A DNA stretch of 57,817 nucleotides, taken from contig CAJUFH010000015.1 of the NCBI GenBank assembly GCA_910585755.1, positions 1 through 57,817 on the forward strand, given 5' to 3'. Below the pieces are notes generated by a model. That model was not told the DNA's origin. It did not search any database and saw only the letters and a list, made by a program, of their open reading frames with translations. Numbering within the stretch: the stretch's first letter is position 1; every line of letters starts with the position of its first letter. The position numbers and the translations under genes were made by a program. This document shows, one piece after another, positions 16,849 through 25,334 of the stretch. The DNA comes from an uncultured Muribaculaceae bacterium (lineage in GTDB: Bacteria; Bacteroidota; Bacteroidia; Bacteroidales; Muribaculaceae).

Positions 16849-18042
16849 ATGATTGAGCTTAACGATGAGTTCCGTTCTTTCGTCGCCTCCAACAGAGGGA
16901 CTGCCCCGAATGTGCTACGGCTTAAATACCACGGCGACAAACGCTCTTGGATTCCGTTGGCAATTAACCATATAGAGGGACTCGGGAAATGCGGACGCAA
17001 GTTCATAGCGGCAGACGGAACGGACTTTACACCGCAAATCATCGCCAGGCCATTGTCCGTCGAACAGGCCACATCGGCCGGAATCGGCATGCTGCACCAC
17101 CGGCTGGCCGGAGAAGCGCGTCGGGTATTGGATATGACGTGCGGACTTGGAATCGACAGCCGGTTCCTCGCGCAGGGGCGCGACCTAACGGCCATAGAAC
17201 TTAACGCGGAACTTGCGGAAGCCGCCCGCTACAATTTTGCGGAAATGCCGAACGTGGAGATTGTCAACGGGGATTCGACCGAATGGCTCGCGAATTATCG
17301 GGGGGAACCGTTCGACCTCGTGTTTATCGATCCGGCCAGGCGCGGCGACGGGAACACGCGGCTGTATAATATCGCAGACTGCGCTCCCGATATCTTGTCG
17401 CTACTCCCCCTGCTCAGAGAAAAGTCGAACAGGGTAATGGTAAAACTGTCCCCCATGCTCGACATTACGCAGACTATACGGGACCTTCCCGGTATCAGCG
17501 CGTTGCATATCGTTGACGAACGGGGCGAATGCCGCGAGCTTCTCGCCATACTGGATTTTACGGCATCGTTCGCGGAGCCTCGTATTACCGTACATGACGA
17601 AGATACGGAGTTCTCCTACCTCCCATCGGAAGCCAATGACATCCCATGCGCTGAGTACGCTATGCCAGTCACAGGCATGTGGCTTTGCGAGCCGGGGCCC
17701 GGCATGATGAAATCCGGCAGATTCAGCCTCCTCGCCAAACGGTTCGGCCTCAAAGAGATTCACAAAAACACCCATCTGCTTTTAGGCGCCGACAAGCCTG
17801 AAGGATTCTCAGGCAAATGCCGCAGAATCGAGGCTGTCTATCCACTATCCTCCTCCTCGCTGAAAACCGTTGGAAAAACAATCGGCCGGGCCGACGTCGC
17901 GATTCGCAACCTGCCACAATTTACCCCCGAACTTTTATCCAAGCGTCTTGGAATAAAGCCGGGGGGAATGCGCCGCGTCGTTGGATGTACCGTAGCCGAC
18001 GGATCGAAAGCGCTTATTGTTGTTCGGAAAGATTCCGTCTGA
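16849..18042 (+). CDS. THUMP-like SAM-dependent methyltransferase
   Basis: A 397-residue class I methyltransferase of a Bacteroidota family with a C-terminal THUMP-like domain. SAM motif I is RVLDMTCGLGIDSRFLA (about 92-108), the acidic loop follows (TAIELN), and motif IV is DLVFIDPARRGDG, where D-P-A-R is like the catalytic D/N-P-P of base methyltransferases. This suggests RNA or DNA as substrate, but the target is not known. The frame is open far upstream, inside pgk, but the ATG at 16849 lies after the pgk terminator and starts the conserved part. Its end overlaps the convergent CPBP gene by 29 bases. Confidence 0.85.
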   Translation: MIELNDEFRSFVASNRGTAPNVLRLKYHGDKRSWIPLAINHIEGLGKCGRKFIAADGTDFTPQIIARPLSVEQATSAGIGMLHHRLAGEARRVLDMTCGLGIDSRFLAQGRDLTAIELNAELAEAARYNFAEMPNVEIVNGDSTEWLANYRGEPFDLVFIDPARRGDGNTRLYNIADCAPDILSLLPLLREKSNRVMVKLSPMLDITQTIRDLPGISALHIVDERGECRELLAILDFTASFAEPRITVHDEDTEFSYLPSEANDIPCAEYAMPVTGMWLCEPGPGMMKSGRFSLLAKRFGLKEIHKNTHLLLGADKPEGFSGKCRRIEAVYPLSSSSLKTVGKTIGRADVAIRNLPQFTPELLSKRLGIKPGGMRRVVGCTVADGSKALIVVRKDSV

Positions 18043-18889
18043 GCCACCATAGTCCGGCGATTGTCAGCAGAAGGCTCGCAATCACCAGGGGGACACTTGT
18101 AGTCCCGACAGAGTCTATATCGAAAGACGCTATATTGTTGTCGCTCACATATTCCGAGATAACAACCAGGGTATTGTTAAAGATATGCGCGATGACCGGA
18201 AGCCACAGCGAGCCGCTCCACCAAAGGAGATAACCGAAGAAAGCGCCCAACAGCATTCTCGGCACGAATCCGAAGAACTGGAAATGAACAGCGCTGAATA
18301 TGAAAGCGGTAAGCCATATGGCGACGTGCTTGTTCATGCTGGTCATACAGAGAAGGCGCTGGAGCGCTCCGCGGAAAAACAGCTCCTCACTGAAACCGGC
18401 GAGCACACCGACAATCAGCACCGACACAATCAGCGACCCGATGCCGGAGCCTCCGATAAGCATTTCAGCGGAAGCTGACGCCGCTTCTTCCATAGCCCTC
18501 ATCTGGCTCTCCAACGCGGCCATTGACGCGGGAAGATGGATATCCTGGTTCCATTCGATTATCATATTCATTGCCGGAACCGACAAGCACATCACGAGCA
18601 AGGTAAACAATATCCCGCGCCATCCGGCCCAGCGGTCAACCGCGAGCAGCCGCGCCGGGAGACGGCTTGCGGCCAAGGCAGTGGCTATCGCCGGCAAAAT
18701 GAATACCATGAAGTCTTGTACGACCGTTCCGATCCGGATTGCCGATTCCGGCCGCTCGATAAAGTGAGGGAGCAGCCCGATCAGCAATGAAGCGACTATA
18801 AGGCAGAACAGGAACATACATCCGAGCAGCGACAGGCCGATGCCGGGTTTCAATATACGGTAATTGATTACTTCTTTATAAGTTGCCAT
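18014..18889 (-). CDS. CPBP intramembrane metalloprotease
   Basis: A 291-residue membrane protein of the CAAX protease / bacteriocin-processing (Abi) family, with about eight hydrophobic segments. The glutamate motif is EELFFR (168-173). The second motif is an F-x-x-x-H in FIFSAVHFQ, and the third is an H-x-x-x-N in IAHIFNN. These are the three metal or catalytic motifs of the family. The natural substrate is unknown. It is probably translated from the same transcript as the TrmN6-like gene six bases upstream. Its 3' end overlaps the convergent methyltransferase gene by 29 bases; both frames are well supported. Confidence 0.85.
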   Translation of the reverse strand: MATYKEVINYRILKPGIGLSLLGCMFLFCLIVASLLIGLLPHFIERPESAIRIGTVVQDFMVFILPAIATALAASRLPARLLAVDRWAGWRGILFTLLVMCLSVPAMNMIIEWNQDIHLPASMAALESQMRAMEEAASASAEMLIGGSGIGSLIVSVLIVGVLAGFSEELFFRGALQRLLCMTSMNKHVAIWLTAFIFSAVHFQFFGFVPRMLLGAFFGYLLWWSGSLWLPVIAHIFNNTLVVISEYVSDNNIASFDIDSVGTTSVPLVIASLLLTIAGLWWLRRNLSEQQ

Positions 18890-18895
18890 GTGGGA

Positions 18896-19660
18896 TTATG
18901 GTTTTAGATAAAAATCTTTCACAAGCGCCCGATGCCATTCCGAGCGGTTACCGGAACTGTCGGACAGATACTCCGCAGAAATATTCGCATCTGTTTCGCG
19001 ATTAAGAAATTGCAGGAGCACCCGACGAGGGGCCTTTCCCGGCACGGTGGTTACCATAACCTTCCGCCATAGATACAGCCGCGAGATTTCTGCCGCGAAC
19101 ACTGCTTCGTCGCAACGTTCGATTGGCAGAACGAGCGCGAGGGAACCCAGCTTTGATTCGAGCAAATCCGAAGCCTGCGCGATCAGTCGGTCGAGCGGCA
19201 GAGAGTCTTCGTGACGGGCGATATGCCGGGCCGAATCAGGAGCTTTGGCACCATTGTTGAAAAACGGCGGGTTGCTGACGATAAGATTATACGCAGCCGG
19301 AAGCCTTGGGGCGAGGAAATCATCATGGACTGTCTCAAGCCGCTCCGCCCAGGGCGATTGACGGAAATTAACCGCACACTCTTCCGCGCTGTCGCTGTCG
19401 ATTTCTATGGCGGTAACCGATGCTGTCGGGAAACGTTGGGCGAGCATAAGGGAAACAAGCCCGGTTCCGGCACCTATATCAAGTATACGGGGGGCAGGAT
19501 TCGGCGTGTTTCCGTTCTCACATTCCCCTGTCAAATCTCCTGGGATGTCGGACCAAGCCCCGAGAAGGACCCCGTCGGTCCCAACCTTCATAGCGCTTCG
19601 GCGGTTCTCAACCGAGAACCGCTTGAAGCGGAAAGTCGTCTCTCTGTCGGGGTTTCTCAT
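18896..19660 (-). CDS. TrmN6-like tRNA1(Val) adenine-N6 methyltransferase
   Basis: A 255-residue SAM-dependent methyltransferase. It shows the family N-terminus F-R-F-K-R-F-S-V-E with M-K-V-G-T-D-G-V-L-L-G-A-W (near 21-33), SAM motif I ILDIGAGTGLVSLMLAQRF, and the N6-adenine motif N-P-P-F in LIVSNPPFFNNG. In Escherichia coli the homologue methylates A37 of tRNA1(Val). The frame is open to 19867, but the ATG at 19660 is chosen: homology begins there and a full promoter (19690-19721) lies upstream of it. It forms a unit with the CPBP gene. Confidence 0.88.
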   Translation of the reverse strand: MRNPDRETTFRFKRFSVENRRSAMKVGTDGVLLGAWSDIPGDLTGECENGNTPNPAPRILDIGAGTGLVSLMLAQRFPTASVTAIEIDSDSAEECAVNFRQSPWAERLETVHDDFLAPRLPAAYNLIVSNPPFFNNGAKAPDSARHIARHEDSLPLDRLIAQASDLLESKLGSLALVLPIERCDEAVFAAEISRLYLWRKVMVTTVPGKAPRRVLLQFLNRETDANISAEYLSDSSGNRSEWHRALVKDFYLKP

Positions 19661-19689
19661 TGACCGTGGAAATAGCGTATAATGATGTG

Positions 19690-19721
19690 CAAAATTACCA
19701 TATTCCGACCCTTTATGCAAA
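19690..19721 (-). promoter_or_regulatory. Promoter for TrmN6-like gene
   Basis: On the minus strand, TTTG (19718-19721), 20 bases, TAATTTTG (19690-19697). It lies back-to-back with the engB promoter, about 20 bases apart. Confidence 0.75.
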
Positions 19722-19738
19722 CCCGTCGGGCGTGAGAA

Positions 19739-19769
19739 TTGTTTTTTAAGTGAAATTTCGCTAATTTTG
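19739..19769 (+). promoter_or_regulatory. Promoter for engB
   Basis: TTG (19739-19741), 20 bases, TAATTTTG (19762-19769). It ends 26 bases before the engB ATG. Confidence 0.75.
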
Positions 19770-19795
19770 AACCGAATATAACAGAATACGGAAAA

Positions 19796-20425
19796 ATGAT
19801 AGTCAACCAGGCCCGATTCATAATCAGTAACAGCAAAGTCGAACAGTGCCCTAACGAGATGCGGCATGAGTTCGCGTTTATCGGTCGTTCAAACGTTGGT
19901 AAATCATCCTTAATCAATATGCTGACTGGGAAGAAGGGGTTGGCCATGACCTCCTCAACCCCGGGAAAGACATTGCTTATCAACCATTTCCTGATAAACG
20001 AGGAATGGTATCTTGTTGACCTTCCCGGATACGGTTACGCGCAACGAAGCAAGGACAGCCGTGCCGATATATCCCGCATTATCAAGGACTATATTTTGCG
20101 GAGACCGCAAATGACCTGCCTTTTCCTTCTGATTGACGGTCGTCACAAGCCGCAGAAAAACGACCTGGCATTCATGGACTGGCTGGGCGAAAACGAAGTG
20201 CCCTTCTGCATCGTGTTCACCAAGCTCGACAAGCTAAGCCCCAACGCAGCGAAAGTCTCTACCGCAAATTATTGCGCGGAACTGCTCGATCGATGGGAGG
20301 AGCTTCCACCGGTATTCCGCACATCCTCTGTCGACAAGCGCGGACGCAACGAGATTCTCGACTATATCGAACAGTTGACGAAGCTTCCGCTTGATGTCGA
20401 GGAAGAAGGCGAACCACAGGCATAA
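19796..20425 (+). CDS. engB: Ribosome biogenesis GTPase EngB (YihA/YsxC)
   Basis: A 209-residue TRAFAC GTPase that helps assemble the large ribosomal subunit. G1 is GRSNVGKSS (30-38), G2 falls in the S-T-P-G-K-T loop (near 57-62), G3 is DLPGYG, and G4 is T-K-L-D in CIVFTKLDKL. The length and the start (short N-terminal strand A-R-F-I-I-S) are typical. It has a strong promoter directly upstream. The small Cys-rich gene follows 87 bases later on the same strand with no promoter of its own that I can see, so the two may share a transcript. Confidence 0.95.
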   Translation: MIVNQARFIISNSKVEQCPNEMRHEFAFIGRSNVGKSSLINMLTGKKGLAMTSSTPGKTLLINHFLINEEWYLVDLPGYGYAQRSKDSRADISRIIKDYILRRPQMTCLFLLIDGRHKPQKNDLAFMDWLGENEVPFCIVFTKLDKLSPNAAKVSTANYCAELLDRWEELPPVFRTSSVDKRGRNEILDYIEQLTKLPLDVEEEGEPQA

Positions 20426-20468
20426 TGGCTGCGTCTCAATAGGAGTGTTTCAGTGAACCATCGCAGCT

Positions 20469-20516
20469 CCATAGTCGTTTTCAAATAAAAATCTATTCAT
20501 CAACTTACGACTATGG
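20469..20516 (+). promoter_or_regulatory. Hairpin covering the start codon of the 63-residue gene
   Basis: Perfect 10-base inverted repeat CCATAGTCGT (20469-20478) / ACGACTATGG (20507-20516) with a 28-base loop. The ATG (20513-20515) sits in the right arm, so the stem would hide the start codon in RNA. Confidence 0.5.
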
Positions 20517-20704
20517 AAAAGAAAGAAACAAAACGATGCTGCTGCCGCAAGAAAGACAGCGCTTCCGTTGAGAAGCACGAACATGCCATCAACGAATATC
20601 CCGGGACCTCGGTTGACGTGGCAGATTGCGAAAACGTTACCACTGCGGAGGTCAAGGAACGCACCAAAACCCTGAACAACAACCCGCGCAATACAGATAT
20701 GTAA
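20513..20704 (+). CDS. Small Cys-rich charged protein, unknown
   Basis: A 63-residue cytosolic-looking protein. It begins M-E-K-K-E-T-K-R-C-C-C-R-K-K-D with three Cys in a row at 9-11 and one more Cys near 43; the rest is Lys/Glu/Asp/Asn-rich. There is no signal peptide or transmembrane segment. A Cys cluster flanked by basic residues could bind metal, nucleic acid or be oxidised, but I recognise no family. Support for its being real: codon use like the neighbours, no overlapping competing gene, and the start codon placed inside a perfect hairpin. Confidence 0.55.
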   Translation: MEKKETKRCCCRKKDSASVEKHEHAINEYPGTSVDVADCENVTTAEVKERTKTLNNNPRNTDM

Positions 20705-20781
20705 CCGGGCTGAGAAATTTTCAAACGTCAAACAACTACGGTCGGCTGCGAACAATTCGCGGCTGATCGTGGTTTAATCAC

Positions 20782-21744
20782 TTAGATTCGACGAATCTTG
20801 CCGTTGGATGTTTTCGGAATATCCGGTACGCAGCGGATTTCCTTCGGAATAGAATAATAAGGAAGATTGGTGCGGCATATCTCAGCAATCCGGTCCGTTT
20901 CGGACTCATCGCATTGGATAACCAGCACCAGGCGGCTACCCCACTTCTCGTCCGGCTCCCCTTTGAAATAAAACTGGAACGGAATCAATCCCGCGAGCTG
21001 CCGCTCAAGCTCTTCGGGGAATATTTTTATCCCCCCTGAATTTACGACATTATCCGCTCGCCCCAACCAACGGAAATGGCGAGAATCAACTATTTCAACA
21101 ATGTCATTTGTCAGAAGACGGCCAAAGCTGTATGCCGGAGCGGATATTTTCAGTTTCTCTTGGCTGTCAGCGGAGAATGTGACCCCTGGCATTCCTTGGT
21201 ATATCTGAGAACCCATAGGCCGCACAGCGACATGCGAGCAGGTCTCGGTCATTCCGTATGTCGCCCATATAGCGCAATCAAAATCTGCGAGTCGGCTCTC
21301 GGTTTCCGGCGAAACGGGTGCGCCTCCGACAATCACGTTCCTGACAGAGCCGTCGATTTTCAGATTAATGAACGATTCGCACTGAGACGGCACCAATGGC
21401 AACAAGCTGACAGTGCCATAGTCAGCGATTATCCGAGGCAAGATGCTTTCAAGATGATTCGTAGGCTCTACCATAATAAGGCGACATCCCGCTTCGACCG
21501 CCCTTACAATCATCATCTTGCCGGCGATATAGTCAGCCGATAAAGGACAGACCAATAACGATTCAGCATTAATTCCAAAGAACCTGTTTGTTGCCCTGGC
21601 TGATACCCGCATATCGTTTTTGGGGAGCCGAATCGTCTTCGGCTTGCCTGTCGAGCCGGAGGTATGGGCTTCGATAAACGGCGTGTGGGATAGCCATTCG
21701 TCAAGAAACACGCGTCCTTTGTCGGTCAGTTCAAGATTTTCCAT
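20782..21744 (-). CDS. menE: O-succinylbenzoate-CoA ligase
   Basis: Activates o-succinylbenzoate with ATP and CoA in menaquinone synthesis. The 320-residue adenylate-forming enzyme is short, as in other Bacteroidota, and starts close to the P-loop-like motif TSGSTGKPK (about 29-37). A5 is TYGMTETCSH, then the hinge region with LGRADNVVNSGG, and the catalytic Lys in the C-terminal T-S-N-G-K-I-R-R-I. The context settles the substrate: it is the last gene of the menD-menB-menC-menE unit, 21 bases after menC. Confidence 0.9.
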   Translation of the reverse strand: MENLELTDKGRVFLDEWLSHTPFIEAHTSGSTGKPKTIRLPKNDMRVSARATNRFFGINAESLLVCPLSADYIAGKMMIVRAVEAGCRLIMVEPTNHLESILPRIIADYGTVSLLPLVPSQCESFINLKIDGSVRNVIVGGAPVSPETESRLADFDCAIWATYGMTETCSHVAVRPMGSQIYQGMPGVTFSADSQEKLKISAPAYSFGRLLTNDIVEIVDSRHFRWLGRADNVVNSGGIKIFPEELERQLAGLIPFQFYFKGEPDEKWGSRLVLVIQCDESETDRIAEICRTNLPYYSIPKEIRCVPDIPKTSNGKIRRI

Positions 21745-21765
21745 ACAACGCCGCGTCAGCTTTTT

Positions 21766-22791
21766 TTACAGCCAATCAATCTTCGGCAGGTTGAACCTTA
21801 TTTCAGGGTTAAACCAAAGCTCTTCGCCCCGCAATTCCAATGGGGATGGGAAATTATTGGTGTACAGACGCCCCGTACCGAGTCCCTGGGGCATAAGTAA
21901 ATCATACCTGCTTACCCATTGCGCAATAGCGTTCAGGCCGAGGTCGGATTCCAGGGCCGAGGTCGCCCACCACCCGATTCCTCTCTCTGTCGCGATCTCA
22001 ATCCAGCGGTCAGATTCCGCAAGACCTCCGCACAATGCCGGTTTCAAAATGATGTAGGCCGGACGGATAGCCTCGAGCATATTCTTTTTCTCCTCGTCGG
22101 AGCGCACTCCGATCAGCTCCTCGTCAAGCGCTATCGGAATATATGATTTAGCGCAAATCTCAGCCATAGCGTCCCATTGTCCGGCCTTAATCGGCTGCTC
22201 GATTGAGTGGATACCGAGTTCCGAGAGGTAGCCCAGGCGGTCGTAAGCGTTTGCGGGAGAGAAAGCGCCGTTGGCGTCAAGGCGCAGTTCAATATCATCC
22301 GAACCGAACTCCGAGCGGATATATCGAAGCAACGCCAGCTCGTCAGCGAAATCTATGCCTCCGATTTTTAACTTCACGCAGCGAAAGCCGCCATCGAGTT
22401 TTTCCCTGATACGCCGGGCCATTGTCCGCCGGTCCCCCATCCATATCAGACCGTTTATCCTGATTCCCGATTCCCCGCGGCTCCAGGGCGTGTCAAATAA
22501 AGATTCCTGAGACCCGGAAGCAAGTGCGGCCGACGCTGTCTCAAAGCCGAACCGTACCGAAGAAGGCATATCCGTTCCGCCGACTGAACGGCAGAACCCG
22601 GCGAGAAGAGTTCCATAATCGGGAGTGTCCTCCGCACTTAGTCCGCGAAAAAGCGGCGCCTCTCCGACGGCGCTTTTCAGCCCGTCGGAAAGGCGAAGCA
22701 GGAATGTCTCCTTGACATTCATCTTCTGTCGAGAGGTTATGGCCGTTTCCCGGAACAGGAGACGGTACGGAGCGTATGAGGCCTGGAGCAT
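21766..22791 (-). CDS. menC: O-succinylbenzoate synthase
   Basis: Enolase-superfamily enzyme that dehydrates SHCHC to o-succinylbenzoate in menaquinone synthesis. The 341-residue protein shows the catalytic K-x-K in CVKLKIGG, metal ligands in ELRLDANGAFS (Asp), SIEQPI (Glu) and IALDEE (Asp), and the second catalytic Lys in YIILKPALCGG. The menB stop and the menC start overlap by one base (TAATG at 22789-22793), which suggests translational coupling. Confidence 0.92.
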   Translation of the reverse strand: MLQASYAPYRLLFRETAITSRQKMNVKETFLLRLSDGLKSAVGEAPLFRGLSAEDTPDYGTLLAGFCRSVGGTDMPSSVRFGFETASAALASGSQESLFDTPWSRGESGIRINGLIWMGDRRTMARRIREKLDGGFRCVKLKIGGIDFADELALLRYIRSEFGSDDIELRLDANGAFSPANAYDRLGYLSELGIHSIEQPIKAGQWDAMAEICAKSYIPIALDEELIGVRSDEEKKNMLEAIRPAYIILKPALCGGLAESDRWIEIATERGIGWWATSALESDLGLNAIAQWVSRYDLLMPQGLGTGRLYTNNFPSPLELRGEELWFNPEIRFNLPKIDWL

Positions 22792-23609
22792 TATCCGGGA
22801 AATTTGGGGAACTGCTCGAAATCTGGATCGCGCTTTTCAAGGAAAGCGTTCTTTCCCTCCTGTGCTTCCGGCATCAGGTAATACAGCAGCGTGGCGTCTC
22901 CCGCAAACTCCATAAGGCCTGCCTGACCGTCAAGCTCGGCGTTAAGCGCGCGCTTGATCATGCGGATTGCCATCGGGGAACGTTTCAGAATGGTCTGGCA
23001 CCATTCGACCGTCTCGTCCTCCAGGCGCTCAAACGGCACAACCGCGTTAATCATACCCATTTCGAGAGCCTCTTTCGCAGTGTACTGGCGGCAGAGATAC
23101 CAGATTTCACGCGCTTTCTTCTGACCGACGCAGCGGGCAAGATAAGAGGAACCGAATCCCGCGTCGAAACTCCCGACTTTCGGCCCGGTCTGGCCGAAAC
23201 GAGCGTTTTCCGAAGCAATCGAGAGGTCGCATACAACGTTCAGCACATTGCCGCCCCCAATCGCGTAACCATTGACCATCGCGATTACCGGTTTGGGAAT
23301 GGAGCGAATCATCTTATGTAGCTCCAGCACGTTGAGGCGCGGGGTGCCGTCGGCATCGATATAGCCTCCGAGCCCCTTGTAATGTTGGTCGCCTCCCGAG
23401 CAGAACGCCTTGTCGCCGGCCCCGGTCAGGATAATCACGCCGATTTCGGGACAGGTGCGGCAATAGGAGAACGCGTCAAGCATTTCCGTATTCGTCTGCG
23501 GCCGGAACGCGTTGTAGACCTTCGGACGGTTAATCGTTATTTTAGCGATGCCTCCGAAACGCTCAAAGAGGATATCTTCGTATTTTTTTATGGTTTCCCA
23601 GTTTCTCAT
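22791..23609 (-). CDS. menB: 1,4-dihydroxy-2-naphthoyl-CoA synthase
   Basis: Crotonase-fold enzyme that closes the naphthoquinone ring of menaquinone. The 272-residue protein has I-T-I-N-R-P-K-V-Y-N-A-F-R-P, the oxyanion hole segments AFCSGGDQ and YAIGGGNVL, and the MenB-type FGQTGPKVGSFDAG. The open frame reaches 23639, but the ATG at 23609 (M-R-N-W-E-T-I) matches the family N-terminus and leaves only 4 bases after the menD stop. It is the second gene of the men operon. Confidence 0.93.
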   Translation of the reverse strand: MRNWETIKKYEDILFERFGGIAKITINRPKVYNAFRPQTNTEMLDAFSYCRTCPEIGVIILTGAGDKAFCSGGDQHYKGLGGYIDADGTPRLNVLELHKMIRSIPKPVIAMVNGYAIGGGNVLNVVCDLSIASENARFGQTGPKVGSFDAGFGSSYLARCVGQKKAREIWYLCRQYTAKEALEMGMINAVVPFERLEDETVEWCQTILKRSPMAIRMIKRALNAELDGQAGLMEFAGDATLLYYLMPEAQEGKNAFLEKRDPDFEQFPKFPG

Positions 23610-23613
23610 ATGA

Positions 23614-25229
23614 TTATGGTGTCGTAAGATTATTGTCAATAATTATTCTCAGTAACGCGGGGCGCTCTTTCTCCTCCGCGAACATTTTCGCGGCACGAGC
23701 GAGCGAGTTGCGATCCGAGGCTTCAAAATAGCGGAATCCGTAGGCCGACGCGAGTTGTTCCAATGGTAGTTTCACGCCTCCGGCAATCAAAGGCTCGCGT
23801 TCAGGCAGGTTACGGGTTGTGGCAACCCGGCGGAATATTTCTCCGCCCCCATTGTCGAGTATGGCGATTTTCAACTTTGGAGACAACTGGTTCGAGGCAA
23901 AAGCGCCTATGTCATACTGCGCCGACATATCGCCGACGATAAGCAGCGTCGGCTTTCCGTAGGCCATCGAAGCTCCGATAGCGGTGGATACGCATCCGTC
24001 AATTCCGCTGACCCCGCGGTTGGCGCTCACCCTGTGGAAACGTCCCGCGGCAGCCGGCATTGCGTAGCGCACAGCCATACCGTTGCCCAACTGCAGGTTC
24101 CAGTCTCTCGGCACGGCGTCCAACAGCATAGTCACCGCGCCTTGCGAACCCCATTCATAGTTCACCTTTTTCGGTTCCGGCTGTTCGTCGGTTTTCAGCT
24201 TTAGATTTCCTACGCGGAGGTTGTGGCCGAGCGCGCCGCTGAGACGAGGGAAGAATCCTTCGGGAGGATAGTCGATGCGGGTAGTCAGCCGGCGGTAAGT
24301 GTCAACAGCACGGTCTGTCTCCCCGACGTGCCAGTGCTCGATTATACTGTCACATCGGCGCAACGCCTCTTTAAGTCGCGCGGAAACAATTGAGCCGCCC
24401 AATGTGATTAGAATCTCTGTACCGTTTATGTCGCAGGATGCCGGACATATGCGTCCCCCTTTCAGGTTGGCCAGCCCCTCATCCATTACAGTGAATCCCT
24501 CTATACGGGATATGTCAGCCAAAGCGCGGTTGAGTCTGGCATCCGGCTGATTGAATCCCGCGACAATCAGGACCCTCTTTCCGACCAGCCTCGATGCGAG
24601 AGCGCGTGCTGTTTCGACCGGGATTACAGATGGCTTACTGATTAAGTCGATTTTATGGAATAGCGCCTCGTCGCAATCCGTTTCCTCCTCTCGTGTCAGA
24701 GGGGCAGACAGATGCACATTGATATGCACCGGTCCGTGCGGGCCGGAGATTGCCGAGGCAAGAGCATCATTCAGTAGACGGTTGACGTGCCACAAACCCT
24801 CCTCGGTACACTCGTCTCCGTTAACGGAAACCTGGCTCTTTACAACATTTGATAACGCGCCCGGTTGCCGTATTGTCTGACTGTCAGCCTGGTCAATCCA
24901 TGCCGCAGGCCGGTCCGCGGTAACCGCTATCAGGGGAATATTCCGATAATACGCCTCCGCTATTGCGGGCGCGTAATTAAGCATTGCGGAACCGGAGGTA
25001 CAGCAAACCGCCACAGGCTCCCCCGATATATCAGCAAGTCCGAGAGCTTCAAAGGCCGCGCACCGCTCGTCTACCACGGGAATCGTCTCCAGGCTTCCGC
25101 AGCGCGACAGAGCCATAAGCAGCGGGGCGTTCCGGCTTCCGGGTGAGGTCACCACCCGCGCACTCCGTAGGCGGACAACGCCTGCGCGAGCATTCGGCAT
25201 ACAGCCTTCTCTGTGTTCGGTTTCCGCAT
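23614..25229 (-). CDS. menD: SEPHCHC synthase MenD, apparent N-terminal frameshift
   Basis: ThDP enzyme that joins isochorismate and 2-oxoglutarate in menaquinone synthesis. The main frame (from about 25157 down) has SPGSRNAPLL, the catalytic Glu in VVDERCAAF, and the ThDP/metal motif GDMSAQYDIGAF. The natural N-terminus is in another frame: from the ATG at 25229 it reads M-R-K-P-N-T-E-K-A-V-C ... Y-G-V-R-G-W and then stops, just where V-V-T-S-P-G-S-R begins one frame away. One missing base in the G run at 25155-25157 explains this. The alternative is an ATG at 25200 with an unrelated 15-residue start. No menF is next to it. Confidence 0.85.
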
Positions 25230-25300
25230 ATCTACTATAAAAGTGGCCTTTTTTGCCAACATATCATATCGCGAAATTAATCAAAAGTGTACGTTTTTCG

Positions 25301-25308
25301 TAACTTTG
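25301..25308 (+). promoter_or_regulatory. -7 box for BamA-like gene
   Basis: TAACTTTG 26 bases before the ATG at 25335. It lies inside the longer open frame that starts at 25287, so it favours the 25335 start. Confidence 0.55.
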
Positions 25309-25334
25309 CGCCCGATTTTGCTGTTATTCATTAT

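Noticed and set aside
18014..18042. Overlap of the methyltransferase and CPBP genes as a sign that one is false
   Set aside because: Both proteins have clear family motifs; a 29-base convergent overlap at the 3' ends is acceptable.
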